A stretch of 64,000 bases of DNA from Toxonevra muliebris (Eukaryota; Arthropoda; Insecta; Diptera; Pallopteridae): contig OY829326.1 of assembly GCA_963691655.1 (NCBI GenBank), forward strand, positions 37,537,989 to 37,601,988, written 5' to 3'. The first letter of the stretch is position 1. Each line of letters begins with the position of its first letter. Positions 59,170-64,000 of the stretch are shown here, one piece after another. The position numbers and the translations under genes are program-made. The notes beneath the pieces are model-generated. The model worked only from the letters and a program-made list of their open reading frames with translations, was not told the DNA's origin and ran no database searches.

Positions 59170-59355
59170 GGGGGGTTACTCTATAGTTCGATTCGAAAGA
59201 CAGTTCTATTCGAATGCCAAATTCAATTCAAAAACAAATTGGTACTCCCTAGTTCATTCGAATCAATTTTCGTATATATTTTAAAAACGTAAATTGTTAA
59301 CATTTTTAATTTATAAATTGTTTTCAATAATTAATAAATAAATTAAAACTCAAAA

Positions 59356-59632
59356 ATGGATAAAGTGGCGATATGGTTTGATGAAGAAAATGAAGGGTCG
59401 GAAAGCATTCGACTAAGAGCGCTTAGTGGCAAATCAAATGTATTAACTCTAAGTGATAAAAGGTGAAAGCGATTACTAATGAAAAAACTATTCGATAGTT
59501 TTGCGAAAATCTTTCGTTTAAGCAAGGATGCGTTTCGGTATGTCCTCAAGAGCATTACACCAGAGTTAAGTACTGCACGAAAGTCGACAGCGATTGCACC
59601 TATAATAAAATTGACTGGTGTTCTTGAATGAA
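59356..59632 (+). pseudogene. HARBI1-like transposase N-terminal fragment
   Basis: The frame starts MDKVAIWFDEENEGSESI; after one in-frame TGA (about 59464) it continues KLFDSFAKIFRLSKDAFRYV, LKSITPELSTARKSTAI and APIIKLTGVLE. The F...FRLSK..F.YV....P.L...R.S.AI....K pattern is the N-terminal helical region of insect HARBI1-like transposases, which precedes the DDE nuclease. The catalytic domain is missing: the solo LTR is inserted nine bases after the TGA that ends this frame, and the right-hand part (61040-61350) has no DDE motif. Confidence 0.6.
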
Positions 59633-59637
59633 ATTAA

Positions 59638-59641
59638 CCAT
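59638..59641. repeat. 4-bp target duplication of the LTR, left
   Basis: CCAT precedes the LTR, and CCAT follows it at 61036-61039. Confidence 0.75.
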
Positions 59642-59743
59642 TGTAACGCAACGTTCTTCCATAGGCCGGGGTAGAGCTCAGCGGGCTCCAGTGGTTCGTT
59701 GGTTACTGAAATTTAGTATTTTGCAGGGGAACCCTCACTTTTC

Positions 59744-59749
59744 TTTATT
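59744..59749 (-). terminator. Polyadenylation signal of the LTR
   Basis: AATAAA on the minus strand (TTTATT on +) within TCAATAAAGAAAAGTG, about 105 bp before the LTR end. Confidence 0.5.
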
Positions 59750-59851
59750 GAGACACATTTCTTTCAGTTCAGTGTTTCTCTTAATTCACTTTAAGTTTCT
59801 AGATTGCTTACAATAACGATAATAATATACTTAAACTAATTACACTAACAC

Positions 59852-60066
59852 GATGGATGATGCGCCGGTGAAGGCGAACTTGCTGTGCGTGGACGACGAT
59901 GGATGATACGCCTGATGAAGCGAACTTGCTGTGCATGGACGACGATAGATGATACGCCTGATGAAGCGTTGACGGTAACTGTTAATTAGCATACCGTATA
60001 CTGGCGATACACTTGCTGAGCGTTGGTGACGGCAACTGTTAATTAGCGTACCGTATACTGGCAGCG
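59852..60066. repeat. Tandem subrepeats in the LTR
   Basis: Two and a half copies of a 46-bp unit (GCGAACTTGCTGTGCRTGGA / CGACGATRGATGATACGCC) at 59852-59968, followed by two copies of a roughly 50-bp unit (AACTGTTAATTAGCRTACCG / TATACTGGC) to 60066. Confidence 0.8.
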
Positions 60067-60150
60067 CAGCGACTACGGGACGCGGGTGGAGTAGAGCGTT
60101 CGTAACTGTCTTATTATTTTCTCTACGCTGCCTCAAGCTTCCGATAGTTC

Positions 60151-60480
60151 GTCTGGGGTCATATGGTAGGGACTATACCATCCAAGTGGCACCACACGAT
60201 CTTATCGCAGTGTTTAGTGCTGTATTGTGGTGGTTAGGCCAACAATACACCACTAGACACGCGGTTGCTTGCTTCTAAAAATCTATTACACCAACCCTAT
60301 GAGTTTCCAACCGGACGTCTGGGGTCATATGGTAGGGACTATACCATCCAAGTGGCACCACACAGTCTGGTTGAGGCGTTTGGTACTGTGCTGTGGTGGT
60401 TAAGCCAGCAATACAGCATCAAATGCTTGGTTGCTTATACTCATCTCAAAATACCAATTCGTCTTCTACTCACCCGTACT
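60151..60480. repeat. 166-bp tandem duplication in the LTR
   Basis: GTCTGGGGTCATATGGTAGG begins at 60151 and again at 60317; the identity is near perfect for about 47 bp and then declines, but GTGGTGGTTA(G/A)GCCA(A/G)CAATAC is still recognisable in both copies. Confidence 0.8.
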
Positions 60481-60549
60481 ATGAGGGACTCGTTGTAGTC
60501 GCCTTGCTGGTCTGCGTAAAACTCTCCTCAATTCATCTCATGCAGCTCC

Positions 60550-60556
60550 TTTTATA
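60550..60556 (-). promoter_or_regulatory. TATA box of the LTR
   Basis: TATAAAA on the minus strand within GCCTATAAAAGGAGC, in a plausible place for the LTR promoter between upstream hairpin and downstream R/U5. Confidence 0.5.
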
Positions 60557-60578
60557 GGCAGCCTGCTTCTTCTTCTAC

Positions 60579-60611
60579 AAATTCCAGTAGCCGCTGTTGC
60601 TACTGGAATTT
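60579..60611. repeat. Perfect 12-bp hairpin in the LTR
   Basis: AAATTCCAGTAG, a 9-base loop and CTACTGGAATTT. It lies about 25 bp upstream of the TATA box on the minus strand and could be a regulatory palindrome. Confidence 0.8.
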
Positions 60612-60789
60612 GCCTCGCTGTCACCTTCCCATTGGCTGGATCGATCGCGTGTTATTTTTGGAATTTAAATTTTGAATTCTCATCCCAGTAGGCCGTCTGC
60701 CTCGTATTAATATCCCGTTGGTTTTGTGTGCGCTGCTGGCAGCATGAAGCCTGCTTGTTGTTGGTCTTGATATGCTGTGGCTTAACAGG

Positions 60790-60875
60790 GCATTGTTGTT
60801 GTAGTTATTTCGTACACAGAGTAGTTCTGTGCATTGTTGTTGTTGTTTTATACACAGAATAGTTCTGTGCATTGT
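60790..60875. repeat. Two copies of a 41-bp unit in the LTR
   Basis: CATTGTTGTTG followed by TACACAGARTAGTTCTGTG, twice, and a third start. Each unit carries a small hairpin, CACAGAA-TAG-TTCTGTG in its second copy. Confidence 0.7.
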
Positions 60876-61035
60876 TGTTGTTTTTTTACAAAGCACAGGC
60901 TTTGTTGCCAAGCCAGACTTTCGTTGTTTTATTTTTGTTTTAGGCTGTTGGTGCCCAGAGGTGTTGTTTAGACATACAAGGGCGCAGCAGGTGCTTGTGC
61001 GGCCACAATTTGCATTATAAATTTGAGTCGTCACA

Positions 61036-61039
61036 CCAT
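61036..61039. repeat. 4-bp target duplication of the LTR, right
   Basis: CCAT, partner of 59638-59641. Confidence 0.75.
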
Positions 61040-61439
61040 AATCTCAAAACTGACCCGGCTTCGTGTTGGTCTGTTTCACTTTAGTGGACCTAAAAAACAT
61101 TTTTTTATTAATACATTACATTTTTGCAATTTTATTTTTAATAACTTACATTTTTGCGAACTTCCGAGTGCTTAAAAGCTGTCGAATAGGTTTTTTTACT
61201 ATGGATTGAGTTGGGCATTTGCTTTCGACGAACAGAGTCGCAAACATTTTCGAAAACCGAAAGAGGATAAACACAATACGAAAAGCACAAAATGAAATTC
61301 GAACATCGAACAAATGTCGAATCGAAGTAATCGAAATCGAATTCGAGTAAAGTTTCTTTCGAATCGAACTACAGAGTAACCCCCCTGGTTTTTTGAATGA
61401 ATTTCGGTCAAAATTTTTTTCAAAATTTCAACTGAGTTT

Positions 61440-61640
61440 CGATCTGTTAGATTTTTATACGATTTTCTATATATTTTTGTTTTTAATGCGAATGGAATTT
61501 TGGTCTGAATTTCAGTTTAATTTAAGTATGAGTTTTCTCAGAATTTAGTTAGATTTGTTGCCCAAGTTTGTGTGTCAGCTTGGATCAGAAATTTGATCTC
61601 ATTTCTAGTCTACATTTTTGCCTAACTTTTGGTCTGAATT
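61440..61640. repeat. Degenerate repeat field, GGTCTGAATTT theme, left part
   Basis: Diverged units such as TTTTGGTCTGAATTTCAGTT and GGTCTGAATTTAA. It continues after the MITE at 61990. Confidence 0.55.
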
Positions 61641-61643
61641 TAA

Positions 61644-61986
61644 TAGCGTTTTCTTTTCTTGACAAAATGTTGCATTTTTTTGCCTCGTGCAATGGCAACG
61701 CAACAATTTTTTAATGTTGCCAAAATGTTGCCTTTTTAGTGCAAGAAAAGAACATAAAAATGCTACTCTGTCAGAATCAGCTAATTTGCAGGGCAACATT
61801 CTCACCCCGTCATTTAATTGAGTGCAAAAGTGTTACATTTTTCCCCGCTCAGAAGGCAATAATTTTTAGAAAAGAACACAATACTCTTGGAAAGGGCTGC
61901 CTCGTTTTCAGAAAAGAACACGAAATTTGACAGCCCTCGCACGGTGCAAAAAAAATGCAACATTTTATTGAGAAAAGAAAACGCTA
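61644..61986. mobile_element. TAA-flanked MITE, 343 bp (PIF/Harbinger-type target)
   Basis: Inverted ends TAGCGTTTTCTTTTCT followed by about 20 more bp, matching at 35 of 38 positions, bracketed by TAA (61641-61643 and 61987-61989). A 3-bp TAA/TTA duplication is the Harbinger hallmark. There is no coding capacity. Internal TTGCAACA/TGTTGC words (ATGTTGCATTTTTTTGCC and ATGCAACATTTT) mirror each other. It is inserted in the degenerate repeat field. Confidence 0.75.
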
Positions 61987-61989
61987 TAA

Positions 61990-62590
61990 GTCTGACCTTA
62001 GGCCTGACTTTTGACCCCAATAGGTTCAAAATCTAAGTCTAAGTCTAAGTTTTTGGCCTGTTTATGGTTTGATCTTTGGTCTAAGTTTGTATCTAAGTTT
62101 TGTCTGAGTTTGGATCTGATATAATTTTTGGCGAGAGCTCGGTCTTAGTTTTGGTCTAAGCTTTTGTCCAGCTTTTGGATTGAGTTTTTGTCTAATTTTT
62201 GGTCCGAATATGGTGCGAACTTTATTTGAGTGAATGTGGTCTAAAATTCGGTCTTATTTTTTTTATTGAATTTTGATCAGAAATTGTGCTTGATTTTTAG
62301 TCAGAATTATTTAAATTTCTGGTATAAATTTGTTTTTGAATTTTGGTCTGAGTTTGGATTCGAATTTCGATCGCCCTAATTTTTGTGCACAATTTACTAT
62401 GAATTTTGGTCTGAATTTATGTCTAACTTTTGGTCTGGCTTTAGGCTTAGTTTTAGGTCTGCTTTTTGGTCTAATTTTTGGACAGAATTTGTTATGATTT
62501 TAGTTCGGATTTTTATCTGATTTTAGGTCAAATTTTTAGTCTGAATTTAGGTCCGATTTTTTATGTTTGGTTTTTGTTTTATGTGGTTTA
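61990..62590. repeat. Degenerate repeat field, GGTCTGAATTT theme, right part
   Basis: Many consecutive diverged units of about 14-18 bp, e.g. TTTTGGTCTAAGCTTTTGTC, GTCTAATTTTTGGTCCGAAT and TTTTAGTCTGAATTTAGGTC. Overall strand-asymmetric (T and G on this strand). Confidence 0.65.
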
Positions 62591-62719
62591 TAGCCTTATT
62601 TCCGATTAGTCTCTAGTCCAGCCTAGTCTGCTCTGGATCATTATAGACACGTTTTATGTGTTAACATAAAAGAAATCATCTCAATTAGTTAGTTTGACTA
62701 TTATTCTACAGAATACTTA

Positions 62720-63801
62720 AGAACTGTATCGAAAAGAAACTGCACACTTTCAATTCAATATTTCTCACAGTGTAGACGTTGGATCAAAATGGTGTAACCA
62801 CCTTTAAAAAGTGTGATCGATTCTACTTTTATTGCTACTTCTGTATGTGTTATTCTTGTTCTAGTTTTCGCTATGCCTCGAATTGAAGATCACGGCCCAA
62901 GCAAATTCTGCACAATTACTGTACTGAAAAAGGAATTTTTTATAGACAACTGGCTAAACGGTACAAAGTTAGTGCAAATGGTGTCAAAAATGTTATAATC
63001 AAGTTTGGAGATATCTGTTCTCTTAAAGATTGGCCGAAAAGTGGAAGAAAAAATGTCCAAAAGATCCGAAATTTGAAGCAAATGTAACTGCCTCAAAAAA
63101 CAAAACCAAATCAATGCCAGCGCGAGACTTGGCAAAGAAAAGCCAGTGCCTCTATGATTGTAAGAGGAAAACAGACATAATTTAGCAAATTACAAGATAA
63201 AAAAATGGCAAAAAAAATTGTAGGACAATTGCAAACTTGGCTTTGCGGTTTTCAGACCATCTTGATTCTTACAAAGGTCACCATATACGAAGAAATTTAC
63301 ATGAAAAAGTGCTTAAAGCGTCGTTTTATAATTAAATAATAATAAAAAACGCAATGTATTAAAAATATTTTGGTCTGGTTTAGCTACTGCACACTTGGCC
63401 CGTTCGATACTGAATGTTTTAGAAACAAACAACGTCAATTATGTTGCATAAACGGAGAACACACCAAATGCTCCAGAATTTCGCCCAATAAAGAGATATT
63501 GGGCTATTGTCAAGCGGAACTTGTAGAAGGGTAGTCGAGTTGCAGGTGACGTCAAAGAATTGAAAAAAACTTGCTTAAGGCAGGCAATGAGGTTACAAAA
63601 CAAGGTATACATAGTTTGATAAAAGAGATAAAACAAAAAATTCTGCGTAAATTAAGGGAATCACTTTTTTTTATATGTCTTAATGGAATATTAATTAAGA
63701 TATATTTATTGTTAAAATAAAAAAAATTGCAGACAAAAAATAATAAAAACCGTTATGTTACAAGCAAAACAATGTGGGCAGTTTATTTTCGATACAGTCC
63801 T
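62720..63801 (+). mobile_element. Tc1/mariner-superfamily transposon, family B, relic
   Basis: 1082 bp. Left TIR AGAACTGTATCGAAAAGAAA and right TIR (complement) AGGACTGTATCGAAAATAAA match at 25 of 28 positions, flanked by TA at 62718-62719 and 63802-63803. The TIRs and protein differ from family A, but the C-terminal motif is related. Confidence 0.88.
62874..63640 (+). pseudogene. Family B transposase (inactive)
   Basis: MPRIEDHGPSKF may be the start. Frame changes separate LAKRYKVSANGVKNVIIKFG (HTH, about 62953 onward), WPKSGRKNVQK (GRPR-like linker), MPARDLAKKSQCLYD (second HTH) and EIYMKKCLKRRF. The catalytic C-terminal block reads FWSGLATAHLARSILNVLET, NNVNYVA(stop)TENTPNAPEF, RPIKRYWAIVKRNL. 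Family A has WPDLAS and PVERYW at these places, so the second catalytic Asp is Gly and the Glu is Lys; 37 residues lie between them. No first DDE block was recognised. The element is dead. Confidence 0.8.
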
Positions 63802-63803
63802 TA

Positions 63804-64000
63804 CTTACATCCCGAAATACTTAATGTTTAATACATTCCTTTAAACCTCAATAAAACTCGTATCAAATTTGACTCTATTTTCTTTTGCTGCTTTAAATTT
63901 TTGAAAGGCCTCGAAAAATAAATGTAGCAAATTCCCTTCATTTTTGGGCACTCTTAAATCAAGTTTTTTTTTTAAATTGGGCGAATTTTGGCAACCAATG
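63804..64000. other. Non-coding end of window
   Basis: Nothing recognised. It begins at the right TA of the family B element. Confidence 0.4.

Larger units (their letters stand above)
59642..61035 (-). mobile_element. Solo LTR, 1394 bp, minus orientation
   Basis: Ends TGTAACG at 59642 and CGTCACA at 61035, a TG...CA terminus, bracketed by CCAT. Read on the minus strand it has TATAAAA at 60556-60550 and AATAAA at 59749-59744, consistent with a U3-R-U5 order. There are no gag/pol sequences on either side, so it is a solo LTR left by recombination between LTRs. The 4-bp duplication suits Gypsy-type elements. It contains internal repeats and a hairpin listed separately. Its base composition is richer in G/C than the surroundings. 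Confidence 0.85.
59170..61385. mobile_element. PIF/Harbinger-like DNA transposon interrupted by a solo LTR
   Basis: Terminal inverted repeats of 31 bp starting GGGGGGTTACTCTATAGTTC (59170-59200) and ending with the complement (61355-61385), matching at 30 of 31 positions. Both ends continue in TTCGAAT-rich subterminal sequence. Without the 1398-bp LTR insertion (LTR plus one TSD) the element would be 818 bp. The flanking bases (TCT and TGG) do not show the 3-bp TWA duplication typical of Harbinger. Confidence 0.75.

Noticed and set aside
60621..61034. 137-codon minus ORF
   Set aside because: Lies wholly in the LTR and translates its repeats; no recognisable protein.
1..64000. CRISPR arrays, bacterial-type operons, rRNA genes
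   Set aside because: None seen; regular repeats present are microsatellites, decayed minisatellites or LTR subrepeats.

Overview
The window looks like non-coding DNA of a higher fly (Brachycera). It is AT-rich and full of long A/T runs, of (CA)n, (CT)n and (TA)n microsatellites and of TATG/CATA arrays, and its transposons are of insect type. A tephritid fruit fly is my best guess, because one SINE module here resembles a repeat I associate with tephritid genomes. That is from memory and unverified. I found no convincing exon of a host gene: every ORF with recognisable protein similarity belongs to a mobile element, and nearly all are broken. A strong recursive-splice-site motif at 34388/34389, followed 62 bases later by a good donor, suggests that at least the middle lies in a very long intron of a gene on the + strand.

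Layout. 1-12 kb: a non-LTR 3' end (50-500), AT-rich filler, a twin-tRNA SINE (6252-6604, minus), a Tc1/mariner-type transposon (7407-8604), a short retroelement (8861-9126), a hAT-like MITE (10485-10614) and a second SINE type (about 11800-12040, minus). 12-21 kb: a full twin-tRNA SINE with target duplications (12219-12664), two abutting non-LTR fragments (12890-15075, minus), a mariner fragment, a second inverted copy of the short retroelement (17912-18167) and a second Tc1/mariner copy with about 825 bp of foreign DNA replacing its middle (18812-20618). 23.8-27.8 kb: a degenerate minisatellite invaded by a 725-bp palindromic element with hammerhead-like cores and by a 5'-truncated non-LTR element (25158-26757).

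33-38 kb: a TTAA-flanked DNA transposon (33274-34170), the recursive-splice candidate, and two non-LTR 3' ends (about 35390-35890 and 36170-37876). 41-47 kb: a mariner tail, an orphan 71-codon transposon-type domain (42780-42995, minus), an LTR-like repeat and a second degenerate repeat field. 50-64 kb: a third Tc1/mariner copy (49964-51198, minus), an RTE/BovB-like non-LTR element (53545-56156) with a SINE in its 3' end, a Harbinger-like transposon split by a 1394-bp solo LTR (59170-61385), a third degenerate repeat field holding a TAA-flanked MITE, and a different Tc1/mariner relic (62720-63801).

The window is best read as stacked transposition events whose order can be inferred from nesting and target-site duplications. 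No operon, functional RNA gene or CRISPR array was found. All coordinates and motif matches come from reading the sequence by eye; family names rest on remembered motifs and no search was run.
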